Shown piece after piece: positions 52,021 to 60,047 of a stretch of DNA of 64,000 nt. The stretch lies in contig NZ_PKIZ01000001.1 in the NCBI RefSeq assembly GCF_002847825.1, positions 122,861-186,860 of the forward strand, read 5' to 3'. Below the pieces are notes generated by a model. That model saw nothing but the letters and a program-made list of their open reading frames with translations. It had not been told where the DNA came from and did not search any database. This stretch comes from Kytococcus schroeteri. GTDB taxonomy: Bacteria > Actinomycetota > Actinomycetes > Actinomycetales > Dermatophilaceae. Every line of letters begins with the position of its first letter. The first letter of the stretch is position 1. The position numbers were made by a program, and so were the translations under genes.

Positions 52021-52842
52021 TCAGCGCTTCGGCAGGCGGGGCAGCCCGCGGGGACGTCCCTGCGCCCGCCGGGCGGCGGCCTGCTCGGCCTTCTCCACCC
52101 GGCGGCGCCGGCGCTCGGCCACGTCGCGGGCGTCCAGGGCGTCGGCCTCCTCGAGGGTGGGCGCCGTGCCTCCGGTGCGGGCCGGCTCCCAGCGGCGCAG
52201 GTGCTCCGGCATCGGGCCGTACTCGCCCTGCACCGCGCGCAGGAGCTCGTCCATGACGTCGCGGAGGTGCTCGGTCGTCTGCAGCGGGTCGGCGTCCGGG
52301 GCCACGTGGATCGGCTCCCCCACCGCGATGGTCACCGGCGTGCCGGTGCGCCCCAGGTGACGCGGCAGGCCCTTGGTGGCCAGCACGTGCGAGCCCCAGT
52401 TCACCATCGGGACGACCGGCACCCCCGCCTCGGCGGCCATGCGCACCGCGCCGGTCTTGAAGCCCTTGAGTTCGAAGCTGCGGCTGATGGTGGCCTCCGG
52501 GAAGACGCCCACCAGCTCGCCGCGGCGCAGGGCGTCCACGCCGTGACGCAGGGCCGACCCGCCGGCGTCGCGGTCCACCTGGATGTGCCGCATGGAGCGC
52601 AGCATCGGGCCCAGCACCGGCTGGTCGAAGAGCTCCTTCTTGGCCATGAAGCGCACCTGGCGGCGGCGGTGGCGCACGGCCAGGCCGACGAAGACGTAGT
52701 CCAGGTAGCTGATGTGGTTGCACGCGATGACCGCACCGCCGGTGGCCGGTACGTTGTCCTGCCCCTCCACGCGGATGCGCAGGCCCTGCAGGGCGAACAG
52801 CGAGTAGGCCGGGGGCAGCAGCAGGTTGTAGAGCGTGCTCAT
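52021..52842 (-). CDS. 1-acyl-sn-glycerol-3-phosphate acyltransferase (PlsC family)
   Basis: A 273-residue acyltransferase with a membrane-associated N terminus, CNHISYLDYVFVG (HX4D active site), RFMAKKELFDQPVLGPMLR, VFPEATISRSFELKGFKTGAVRMA (here FPEATIS in place of the common FPEGTRS) and GVPVVPMVNWGSH. It likely makes phosphatidate from lysophosphatidate, though substrate is inferred. The C-terminal 50 residues are a charged helix ending LPRLPKR. TAGGCT ends 7 nt before the ATG at 52842. Divergent from the HipA-like gene; both promoters fit in 52 nt. Confidence 0.9.
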   Translation of the reverse strand: MSTLYNLLLPPAYSLFALQGLRIRVEGQDNVPATGGAVIACNHISYLDYVFVGLAVRHRRRQVRFMAKKELFDQPVLGPMLRSMRHIQVDRDAGGSALRHGVDALRRGELVGVFPEATISRSFELKGFKTGAVRMAAEAGVPVVPMVNWGSHVLATKGLPRHLGRTGTPVTIAVGEPIHVAPDADPLQTTEHLRDVMDELLRAVQGEYGPMPEHLRRWEPARTGGTAPTLEEADALDARDVAERRRRRVEKAEQAAARRAQGRPRGLPRLPKR

Positions 52843-52894
52843 GGGGCGCAGCCTACGTCCGGGGCGGGCCGAGCCGCCCACGTACCGTGGCCCC

Positions 52895-53815
52895 ATGACC
52901 AGCCCCTGGGACCCCACCGGCGAGCTGCCCCGCCGCACCGCCGTGCGCTACGTGACCCCGCTGCGCGAGGGCGGCTCGATGCCGGGCGTGGTGGAGGCCG
53001 ACGACCTGGGCACCTACGTCATGAAGTTCCGCTCCGCCGGACAGGGCGTCAAGGTGTTGGTGGCCGAGGTGGTGGTGGGCGAGCTGGCCCGCGCGCTGGA
53101 CCTGCCCGTGCCGGAGATGGTGGCCTTGGAGCTGCCCGAGGCCCTCAGCCGCTACGAGCCCGACGAGGAGGTGCAGGACCTGCTGCGCGCCAGCATCGGG
53201 CTCAACCTGGGCACCGACTTCCTGCCCGGGGCGCACGGGTACGACGGCTCCGTGCCCCCGGCCCCCGAGGTGGCCGCGCGTCTGCTGTGGCTGGACGCGT
53301 TCACCGCCAACGTGGACCGCACCTGGAGCAATCCCAACCTGGTGGTGTGGCACGGGGTGCCGTGGCTCATCGACCACGGGGCGGCGCTGTACTTCCACCA
53401 CGCCTGGCCGGGCACGGCCGCCGAGCACGCCCCGGACCCCGCGCGCTCCGCCCGGCAGCCCTTCGACGCCTCGCAGCACGTGACGGCCGCGGTGGTGCCC
53501 GCCGAGCCCGGCACCATGGCGCGGGTGCACGCCGAGCTTGCACCCCGCATCGGGCAGGCGGTGCGCGAGGCCGTGGCCGCGGTGCCCGGCGAGTGGCTGG
53601 AGACCACCGGGGGCCTGCCCACGGCCGATGCGGTGCGCGACGCCTACGTGGACTTCCTCACCGCGCGGCTCGCGGGGGCCGAGCACTGGCTGCCGGGCGA
53701 CGACGCGCTGGCCGCCGCGCGCGCCGGGGCCGAGGCCGGGCGCGCGGAGGCGCAGCGGACGCTCAAGATGCAGGCCCGCCGCGCGGTGGTGCGCCAGGGC
53801 GAGGAGCCCCGGTGA
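52895..53815 (+). CDS. HipA-like kinase family protein
   Basis: The 306-residue protein keeps HipA-type kinase marks: YVMKFRSAGQGVKVLVAEVVVGELARALDLPVPEMV (ATP-loop Lys and helix), LLWLDAFTANVDRTWSNPNLVVW (catalytic Asp and metal Asn) and PWLIDHGAALYFHH (DFG-like Asp). It lacks the N-terminal part of full HipA and there is no HipB-like antitoxin next to it. Instead the next gene, coupled by a 4-nt GTGA overlap, encodes DUF3037. TACCGT ends 6 nt before the ATG at 52895. Kinase activity and target are unknown. Confidence 0.85.
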   Translation: MTSPWDPTGELPRRTAVRYVTPLREGGSMPGVVEADDLGTYVMKFRSAGQGVKVLVAEVVVGELARALDLPVPEMVALELPEALSRYEPDEEVQDLLRASIGLNLGTDFLPGAHGYDGSVPPAPEVAARLLWLDAFTANVDRTWSNPNLVVWHGVPWLIDHGAALYFHHAWPGTAAEHAPDPARSARQPFDASQHVTAAVVPAEPGTMARVHAELAPRIGQAVREAVAAVPGEWLETTGGLPTADAVRDAYVDFLTARLAGAEHWLPGDDALAAARAGAEAGRAEAQRTLKMQARRAVVRQGEEPR

Positions 53816-54291
53816 GCGGGACGGCGGCCGGGCCCACCGTCATCGGGACGGCCGGTGGCGGCACGCGCGAGCTGCGGCGCCCCACCCGGGTGGAGGGCGC
53901 GCCGACCTGGCACGAGTACCAGTACGCGGTCATCCGGTGCGTTCCACGACCGGAGCGCGAGGAGTTCGTGAACGTCGGTGTGGTGGTGCACTCGCGCTCG
54001 GCGGCGGTGCTCGACGTGGCCGTGCGGATCGATGCGGCGCGCCTGCAGGCGCTGTGGCCGGACCTGGACGTGGCCGCCGTGGAGCGCTTCTGCGTGACCA
54101 TGGACCGCGTGGCCCGCAGCGAGCCCGTGCCCGGGGGACCGCCCGCCGAGGTGCTGCACACGCTGGCCATGCGCTTCGGGTGGCTCGTGGCACCGCGGTC
54201 CACGGTGGTGCAGACCTCGCCGGTGCACTCGGGGGTGTCCCGTGACCCGGGCCGTGAGACCGCTCGGCTGCTGGAGCGCTACGTGGCCTGA
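53812..54291 (+). CDS. DUF3037 family protein
   Basis: A 159-residue protein; after a Gly-rich start, the DUF3037 core reads HEYQYAVIRCVPRPEREEFVNVGVVVHSRSA, then DVAAVERFCVTMDRVA, RFGWLVAPRSTVVQTSPVHSG and ETARLLERYVA. No catalytic motif is recognised. It overlaps the HipA-like kinase by 4 nt, and this HipA-like/DUF3037 pairing is seen in other bacteria, so the two products probably act together. Followed by palindromic repeat D. Confidence 0.85.
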   Translation: MSGTAAGPTVIGTAGGGTRELRRPTRVEGAPTWHEYQYAVIRCVPRPEREEFVNVGVVVHSRSAAVLDVAVRIDAARLQALWPDLDVAAVERFCVTMDRVARSEPVPGGPPAEVLHTLAMRFGWLVAPRSTVVQTSPVHSGVSRDPGRETARLLERYVA

Positions 54292-54337
54292 CGCCCGCGC
54301 CGGCCCGCACCCGCATTGGCCGGCTGCGCCCCTCCCT

Positions 54338-54406
54338 GCAAAGGTCCGGCTGCGGTCCAGAGGTACGGCGCACGGGGCGTACCTGTGGACCACAGCCGGG
54401 CTTCTG
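54338..54406. repeat. Intergenic palindromic repeat D
   Basis: The left arm around 54338-54367 (inner part GCGGTCCAGAGGTACG, 54352-54367) pairs with about 54378-54407 at roughly 25 of 30 positions. The inner left arm is identical to that of repeat C at 34300-34315 and the outer bases are also alike (GGTCCGGCT versus TGTCCGGTT). Like repeat C, it sits between convergent genes. Exact ends are approximate by a base or two. Confidence 0.85.
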
Positions 54407-54473
54407 CGGACGAGTGCCTCGAGGCGGCCGGCTGGGCACGGCACCGGCACCGTGGGCCGGCCTGGCCGGGACC

Positions 54474-55286
54474 TCAGTCGCGGGGCTGGGTGGCGTAGAG
54501 GGCCAGGGCGCTCGCGGCGGCCACGTTGAGGGAGTCCACTCCCCCGGCCATCGGGATGCGCACGGCCAGGTCCGCGGCGGCCACGGTGCGATCGGCCAGC
54601 CCGTCGCCCTCGGTGCCCAGCACCAGCGCCAGCCTCGCCGGCAGGTCGGCCTCCAGCTGCCGCATGGTGAGCGCGTCCTCGCGCAGGGCCAGGGCGGCCA
54701 CGGTGAACCCGGCCTCCTGCAGCTCGGCCATGCCGCCGGGCCACGGGTCGATGCGGGTCCACGGCACCTGGAAGACCGTCCCCATCGAGACGCGGACGCT
54801 GCGACGGTAGAGCGGGTCGGCGCAGCGGGGGGTGACGAGCACGGCATCGGCGCCCAGGGCCGCGACGGAGCGGAAGATGGCGCCCACGTTGGTGTGGTCC
54901 ACCACGTCCTCCACCACCACCACGCGGCGCGCCCCGGCCACCACCTCGGACACCGGGGGCAGCTCCGGGCGGTGCATGGCCGCCAGCGCGCCACGGTGCA
55001 GGTGGAAGCCCGTCATCGCCTCGGCCACCGGGGGCTCGGCCACGTAGACCGGGGCGCCGGTGGCCTCCACCTCGGCCACGAGGTCGGCCAGGTCGGTGAC
55101 CCAGCGCGGGGTGAGCAGCAGGGAGCGTGGGCGGTGGCCGGCGGCCAGCGCGCGGCGGATGACCTTGTCGGACTCGGCCATGTAGAGCCCCCGCTCGGGT
55201 TCCAGCTTGCGGCGCAGGTTCACGTCGGTGAGGCCGAAGTAGTCCTCGACGCGCGGGTCACGGGGATCGGTGAGCGGGATGGGCAT
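54474..55286 (-). CDS. TrmH/SpoU-family RNA 2'-O-methyltransferase
   Basis: A 270-residue protein with the TrmH N-terminal substrate domain (DYFGLTDVNLRRKLEPERGLYMAESDKVIRRAL) and the SPOUT knot: VVVVEDVVDHTNVGAIFRSVAALGADAVLV, PLYRRSVRVSMGTVFQVPW, LALVLGTEGDGL and IPMAGGVDSLNVAAASALALY. It methylates ribose in rRNA or tRNA; the exact nucleoside is not visible. GAGAAT ends 7 nt before the ATG at 55286; an upstream in-frame ATG at 55295 lies inside the hexamer. Confidence 0.9.
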   Translation of the reverse strand: MPIPLTDPRDPRVEDYFGLTDVNLRRKLEPERGLYMAESDKVIRRALAAGHRPRSLLLTPRWVTDLADLVAEVEATGAPVYVAEPPVAEAMTGFHLHRGALAAMHRPELPPVSEVVAGARRVVVVEDVVDHTNVGAIFRSVAALGADAVLVTPRCADPLYRRSVRVSMGTVFQVPWTRIDPWPGGMAELQEAGFTVAALALREDALTMRQLEADLPARLALVLGTEGDGLADRTVAAADLAVRIPMAGGVDSLNVAAASALALYATQPRD

Positions 55287-55430
55287 GGGGCACATTCTCC
55301 GGCACCGGCACCGGCACCGGTGCGGAAGCGCCCCTCGACGGCGACAGCGCGGTGACAGGTCGCCCGGGTGAGACTTGCCGCGCCCGGCGGCCGTCGGTGC
55401 GCCCCACCGACGTCCTGCCCCGGAGGCCCC

Positions 55431-56267
55431 ATGAAGAAGTCCCCTGCCCTCGTCGCCCTGTGCCTGGTGAGCGCCCTGGGGCTGTCCGCCTGCGGCTCCG
55501 ACGGCGACGAGGGCGCGACGGACCTGCCCGCGGCCCCGCCGAAGGTCTCCACGACCACGTCCGCCGGCGGGACGACGCCGGCCAGCGGGGCGAGCACGGA
55601 CGGCCAGGAGTCGCCGGGGACGTCCGCCGGCACGCCCACCTCCCCGACGGCCGATGCGGAGCCGGCGGAGCCCACCGGGGCCTCACCGTCGACGTCGGCC
55701 CCGAGCCCCTCCGCGAGCGCGACGCCCACGCAGGGCGCGACGGAGGCTGCCCCCACGGAGTCGGCTGACTCCACCCCTGCAAGGTCGACCACCCCGTCCG
55801 CGAGCACGCCCTCGACGACCACGCAGCGCGAGTCCGCGAGCCCGACGCCGAGCACGACGGCCTCGCGCCAGCCCACGACGGACACCGAGTGCGCCGACAC
55901 CACCGTCGCGCGCAAGGTCGCGCTGCACGGGGACGTCCTCGACGGCATGGAGCCCCAGAGCGTCTACGGCGACGCCTTCGACCCCTGCGCCGACCTCTCG
56001 GCCATCGTCGTGTCGACCACGGGAGCGATGACGGGTTCGCACCAGGTGCTCCTGTTCCACCGCGGCGAGTACCTGGGGACCTCCTTCGCGACTCCGACCT
56101 ACTACCAGCCCGGCGTGCACCTGGAGGACGACCGGACCGTCCGGGCGCACTACCAGTACGCCAAGCCGGGCGAGCCGGCCCACATGCCCACCGGTCAGGA
56201 GGTCATCCGGTTCACCTGGGACGGCTCGAAGGTGGTGGCCTCGGGCGTGCCGCACGAGCTGCGCTGA
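55431..56267 (+). CDS. LppP/LprE family lipoprotein
   Basis: The 278-residue lipoprotein has signal LGLSAC (Cys 21), a long Thr/Ser/Pro spacer to about residue 150, then the LppP/LprE domain: VALHGDVLDGMEPQ, FDPCADLSAIVVST, HQVLLFHRGEYLGTS and VRAHYQYAKPGEPAHM. This domain is known from mycobacterial LppP and LprE. Role unknown; it should be anchored outside the membrane. CGGAGG lies before the ATG at 55431. The spacer is likely to span the thick cell wall. Confidence 0.85.
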   Translation: MKKSPALVALCLVSALGLSACGSDGDEGATDLPAAPPKVSTTTSAGGTTPASGASTDGQESPGTSAGTPTSPTADAEPAEPTGASPSTSAPSPSASATPTQGATEAAPTESADSTPARSTTPSASTPSTTTQRESASPTPSTTASRQPTTDTECADTTVARKVALHGDVLDGMEPQSVYGDAFDPCADLSAIVVSTTGAMTGSHQVLLFHRGEYLGTSFATPTYYQPGVHLEDDRTVRAHYQYAKPGEPAHMPTGQEVIRFTWDGSKVVASGVPHELR

Positions 56268-56370
56268 GGCCGGCCGAGCGCCTGTCACCGGGCTGCCCCG
56301 CGGCCGTCCCTCCGTGGAGGCGCCATGACAGTGCCATGACAGTGCGGGACGGCAGTGTGGGGCAAGGCCC

Positions 56371-56397
56371 CACCACCTCACCTGGGGGGAGGTGGTG
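56371..56397 (+). terminator. Hairpin terminator after the LppP/LprE gene
   Basis: CACCACCTC (56371-56379) pairs with GAGGTGGTG (56389-56397). A second, larger stem GGTGACGGTGG (56394-56404) with 56433-56443 overlaps it, so two alternative folds exist. Confidence 0.6.
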
Positions 56398-56444
56398 ACG
56401 GTGGTCGTCGGCGCAGGAGGGGGCGTCGCCGGCCACCGTCACCG

Positions 56445-56478
56445 GGGCGTCGGCCCGCGTCGCACCGGGCCGACGCCC
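56445..56478 (-). terminator. Hairpin terminator after the TauE/SafE gene
   Basis: GGGCGTCGGCCC (56445-56456) pairs perfectly with 56467-56478, 8 nt past the stop of the minus-strand permease; the loop is 10 nt. Confidence 0.8.
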
Positions 56479-56485
56479 GTACGGG

Positions 56486-57286
56486 TCACCGCAGCAGGTC
56501 GATGACGGCCAGCACGCAGATGACCGCCACGCACCCGCGGATGGCCCATGGTGAGAGCCGCTGCCCCACCCGGGCGCCGACCATGCCGCCCACGGCCGAG
56601 CCAGCCGCCAGCAGAGCCACCACCAGCCAGTCGACGGCGCTCCAGGCCACCACCACGAACACCAGCGCGCTCATGCCGTTGGACACCAGCGCCAGCAGGT
56701 TCTTCAGGGCGTTCTGCTGCTGCACCGTGGCCGCGGTGCCGAGGCCCAGCACGGCCATGTACATGACGCCCTGGGCGGCCCCGAAGTAGCCCGAGTACAC
56801 GCCCACGGCCCCCAGCCCCAGCAGCAGGCCCCACGGCAGGGCCTCGGGCAGTCCCACGCCACCATCGCCCGGGGCCGCCCCAGCAGCCGGTGCCGTGGCC
56901 CGGGATCGCGCCAGACGCGCCTTGATGAACGGCTGGGTGACCACGAGCACCCCGGCCGCGCCGATGAGCACGGGCACCACGGCATCGAAGACCGAGCCGG
57001 GCAGGGCGAGCAGCAGCAGCGCCCCGGCCAGCCCGCCGACCGCGCTGCACGTCGCCAGGGTGGCCAGCGCCCGCCCGGCGCGCGGCAGGTGGTGTCGGTA
57101 GCCCCACGTGCCCGAGACGCCGCCGGGGATGATGCCCAGCTTGCTGGAGATGTTGGCCTCCACCGGGGTTAGCCCCAGCGCCACGAGCAGCGGGAAGGTC
57201 ACCAGGGAACCCGACCCCACGATGGTGTTGATGGTGCCGGCGGCCAGCCCGGCGGCCGCCACGAGGGCGAGCTCGAGGGGGGTCAT
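56486..57286 (-). CDS. TauE/SafE family sulfite/anion permease
   Basis: The 266-residue protein has about eight membrane helices and the TauE/SafE marks: AAGLAAGTINTIVGSGSLVTFPLLVALGL, EANISSKLGIIPGGVSGTWGYRH, and a second-half equivalent VGVYSGYFGAAQGVMYMAVL. Members export sulfite, sulfoacetate or related organosulfonates. ATG at 57286 overlaps the stop of the ABC ATPase gene by 4 nt, so the two are a small operon, though TauE proteins do not usually need an ATPase. Confidence 0.88.
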   Translation of the reverse strand: MTPLELALVAAAGLAAGTINTIVGSGSLVTFPLLVALGLTPVEANISSKLGIIPGGVSGTWGYRHHLPRAGRALATLATCSAVGGLAGALLLLALPGSVFDAVVPVLIGAAGVLVVTQPFIKARLARSRATAPAAGAAPGDGGVGLPEALPWGLLLGLGAVGVYSGYFGAAQGVMYMAVLGLGTAATVQQQNALKNLLALVSNGMSALVFVVVAWSAVDWLVVALLAAGSAVGGMVGARVGQRLSPWAIRGCVAVICVLAVIDLLR

Positions 57287-58080
57287 GCTCCGCGGGGGTG
57301 CGCGGCGCGGGCGGTCCAGCGCTGGCCATGGCGCTCCAGCACCACCTCCAGGCCGAAGGTCTCGCTGAGGTTCTCCGCGGTGAGCGTGCTCTCCAGGGGG
57401 CCGGCGGCCACCACGCGCCCCTCACGGAGCATGAGCACGTCGGTGAAACCGGGCGGGATCTCCTCCACGTGGTGGGTGACCAGCACCATCGCGGGGGCCT
57501 CGAGGTCCTCGGCCAGCGCGCCGAGGCGTCCCACGAGGTCCTCGCGCCCGCCGAGGTCGAGCCCGGCAGCGGGCTCGTCGAGCAGCATGAGCTCCGGGTC
57601 GGTCATGAGAGCACGGGCGATCTGCACGCGCTTGCGCTCCCCCTCCGAGAGGGTGCCGAAGCGTCGCTGTGCCAGGTGGGCCACGCCGAGGGTGTCCAGC
57701 AGGTCCTGGGCGCGCTGCACGTCCTCGTCGTCGTACTCCTCGCGCCAGCGCCCCACCACGGCCCACGAGGCGGTGACGACCACGTCCAGCACGGTCTCGT
57801 CGCGGGGCACCCGGTCGGCCAGGGCGGCCGACGACAGCCCGATGCGGGGGCGCAGGTCGAACACGTCGGTGGTGCCCAGCACCTCCCCGAGGATGCCGAC
57901 CACACCGCTGGTGGGGTGCATGCGCGCGCTGGCCACCTGCAGCAGCGTGGTCTTGCCGGCACCGTTGGGGCCGACCACCACCCAGCGCTCCCCCTCCTCG
58001 ACCTCCCAGTCGATGCCGCTCAACAGCTCGCGGTCGCCACGGCGCACGGTCACATCGGCCAGGGCAAGGACGTCGCTCAT
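57283..58080 (-). CDS. ABC transporter ATP-binding protein
   Basis: A 265-residue ATPase: ALADVTVRRGDRELLSG, Walker A VVVGPNGAGKTTLLQV, Q-loop region RIGLSSAAL, signature TLSEGERKRVQIARAL and Walker B ELMLLDEPAAGLDLGGRE, then THHVEEIPPGFTDVLML. The signature and the Q/RIGLSS region recall ATPases of iron or molybdate import and of unpaired actinobacterial type. No permease with the usual ABC fold adjoins; the overlapping downstream gene is a TauE/SafE protein. TAGACT ends 8 nt before the ATG at 58080. Confidence 0.9.
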   Translation of the reverse strand: MSDVLALADVTVRRGDRELLSGIDWEVEEGERWVVVGPNGAGKTTLLQVASARMHPTSGVVGILGEVLGTTDVFDLRPRIGLSSAALADRVPRDETVLDVVVTASWAVVGRWREEYDDEDVQRAQDLLDTLGVAHLAQRRFGTLSEGERKRVQIARALMTDPELMLLDEPAAGLDLGGREDLVGRLGALAEDLEAPAMVLVTHHVEEIPPGFTDVLMLREGRVVAAGPLESTLTAENLSETFGLEVVLERHGQRWTARAAHPRGA

Positions 58081-58127
58081 GGTCAGCGAGTCTACGAGTG
58101 CCGGTCGGGGCTGGGAGACTGCCGCCG

Positions 58128-58958
58128 ATGTCCGACGCAAGGCCCCCGCACCAGCAACCGCCCGCCCCGATCGTCCCGCGCCTGGGACCGCCCGGCCTGC
58201 CCGTGGTGGTGACCGCCGCCCTGTGGTCCACCGCGATGCTGCGCGGCAAGCTCGACCCCGATGACCTCACCGACCGTGCCGCACAGGCCGTGGAGGCGGT
58301 GACGCCCGCGGCCGCGCACTTCCTCGGCACCACCGTGGCCACCTGGCGCGACGTGGGCGAGCAGACGGTGCTGGCCGTGCTGCCCCGCCCCGGCCGGCCC
58401 GGGCGCTTCCCGGTGGGGCCGCAGGCGCTCGGGGCCTCCATGGCCGACGACGCCGTGGGGGTGCTGCTGGCCCCGTTGCTGGGCGAGGGCGTGGTGCTGC
58501 GCCTCGAGCCGTTCGGCCACGCGCTGGACGGCGGGTGGCTGCTGGACGTCGAGCCCATCGCGTGCACCCCGGTGCCCGCGCCCCGGCGGGAGGCCGTGGA
58601 CCTGCGCGGCACGCAGCGCGCCCTGGCTGAGGCGACGCGGCGCGGCCTGGAGGTGCTCGAGCCGCTCGGCGACACGCCGGTGTGGGCCGGGCAGCGGGCC
58701 GGGGGCCCGGCGGTGAGCACCGCGGGTGACCTGCCGCCCGGCATCGAGCCGGAGGTGCTGGACCTGCTGGAGCGCGCCGCGGTGGTGGCCACCCTGACCA
58801 CCGAGGGGCGCGACACGCACGCGGTGCACGGCGAGGCCACCCGCGCCCGCCACGAGGCCATGGCGCGGCTGCACCACGCCGCGCTGGACGCCCTCGAGGA
58901 GGGAACCCTTGTGGCCGGACGGGGCCTGCGCCGGAAGGCTTCCGGCGGCCCGCGCTGA
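58128..58958 (+). CDS. Conserved hypothetical protein
   Basis: A 276-residue soluble protein of Ala/Gly/Leu-rich composition with no recognised motif. Residues about 25-145 look like a mixed alpha/beta domain (GLPVVVTAALWSTAMLRGK... AHFLGTTVATWRDVGEQTVLAVL), the end is helical with two His-rich stretches (THAVHGEATRARHEAMARLHHAAL). GAGACT ends 7 nt before the ATG at 58128. Followed 48 nt later by the cyanophycinase gene with its own promoter; no functional link is evident. Confidence 0.7.
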   Translation: MSDARPPHQQPPAPIVPRLGPPGLPVVVTAALWSTAMLRGKLDPDDLTDRAAQAVEAVTPAAAHFLGTTVATWRDVGEQTVLAVLPRPGRPGRFPVGPQALGASMADDAVGVLLAPLLGEGVVLRLEPFGHALDGGWLLDVEPIACTPVPAPRREAVDLRGTQRALAEATRRGLEVLEPLGDTPVWAGQRAGGPAVSTAGDLPPGIEPEVLDLLERAAVVATLTTEGRDTHAVHGEATRARHEAMARLHHAALDALEEGTLVAGRGLRRKASGGPR

Positions 58959-59006
58959 CGGCCCCGCGGGCCGGCACGTGCGGGTCGGGTCACCTAACAT
59001 TGCTCC

Positions 59007-60047
59007 ATGTCCCCGCAGGTCCCCTCTGTCCCCGTGCCCGCCAAGACCGCCACCGGTCCCGTGCGGCGCCTGCTCATCGTCGGTGGCGCCGAGGACCGGC
59101 GGGACATGATGAAGGTGCACCGCCGGTTCGTGGCCCTGGCCGGCGGGCAGGACTCCCGGGTGGCGGTCGTGCCCACCGCCTCCTCCTTCCACCGCGAGGC
59201 CGGTGAGACCTACTCCACGCTCTTCGAGCGCCTCGGGGCCGCCGAGACCGAGGTGGTCTCCCCGCGCGACCGGCAGGACGCCCACGAGCAGAAGTGGGTC
59301 GACGCCCTGGACCGCGCGACCGGCGTGTTCCTCACCGGCGGCAACCAGCTCAAGCTCAGCCAGTTCCTCGTGGGCACCCCCGTGGGCGATGCCCTCGTCC
59401 GTGCCCACGAGCGTGGCGCCGTGGTGGGCGGCACGTCCGCCGGCGCGTCGATCCTCAGCCGGTTCATGATCAGCGATGGCGAGGAGGGCCTGACCCCGCA
59501 CCAGGGCGCCAGCAAGCTCTCGCAGGGCCTCGACCTCGTGCCGGACATCATCCTCGACCAGCACTTCAGCCAGCGCGGGCGCTACGGACGCCTCATGGCG
59601 ATGGTGTCGGTCTCCCCCGCGCTCATGGGCATCGGCATCGACGAGGACACCGCCGTGGAGCTGGCCACCGGCACCACCGCCGACGGGCACGAGGTGCGCG
59701 AGTTCTCCGTGCACGGTGCCGGCGGGGTCTTCCTCGTGGACGGCTCGCACGCGGTCTCCGACGGCCACGAGGCCGCCCCGGGCGCCCCGCTGCTGCTCTC
59801 CGGTGCCGTGGTGCACTCCCTGCCGGCCGGCTCGCTGTTCGACCTCGACGCGCGCCGCCTCGTGCACTTCGTGGAGCAGCACCCCCAGGACGACGCGCGC
59901 TACGCCGTGCGCCAGGAGGCCTCCGAGATCTCCCGGCTGGAACACGCCAGCGAACACGCCCACGACGTGGAGGAGGACGCCGAGGCGCTCTCGGCAGCAG
60001 CCGACGTGCGCCGCGCCCAGCTCCACCTGACCCGAGCGGAGCAGTGA
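59007..60047 (+). CDS. cphB: Cyanophycinase
   Basis: The 346-residue serine-type peptidase has the S51/cyanophycinase marks: LIVGGAEDRRDMMKVHRRFVALAGG, VVPTASSFHREAGETY, FLTGGNQLKLSQFLVGT, and the nucleophile elbow VVGGTSAGASILSRFMI, followed by LDLVPDIILDQHFSQRGRYGRL. It cleaves cyanophycin (multi-L-arginyl-poly-L-aspartate) to beta-Asp-Arg dipeptides. The C terminus adds a His/Glu-rich helix (EHASEHAHDVEEDAEAL). TAACAT ends 6 nt before the ATG at 59007. cphA follows with a 1-nt overlap. Confidence 0.94.
   Translation: MSPQVPSVPVPAKTATGPVRRLLIVGGAEDRRDMMKVHRRFVALAGGQDSRVAVVPTASSFHREAGETYSTLFERLGAAETEVVSPRDRQDAHEQKWVDALDRATGVFLTGGNQLKLSQFLVGTPVGDALVRAHERGAVVGGTSAGASILSRFMISDGEEGLTPHQGASKLSQGLDLVPDIILDQHFSQRGRYGRLMAMVSVSPALMGIGIDEDTAVELATGTTADGHEVREFSVHGAGGVFLVDGSHAVSDGHEAAPGAPLLLSGAVVHSLPAGSLFDLDARRLVHFVEQHPQDDARYAVRQEASEISRLEHASEHAHDVEEDAEALSAAADVRRAQLHLTRAEQ

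Noticed and set aside
55300..55322. Triplet-like GGCACC repeats before the LppP/LprE gene
   Set aside because: Only about three units within a GC-rich spacer; most likely chance or slippage with no sign of function.
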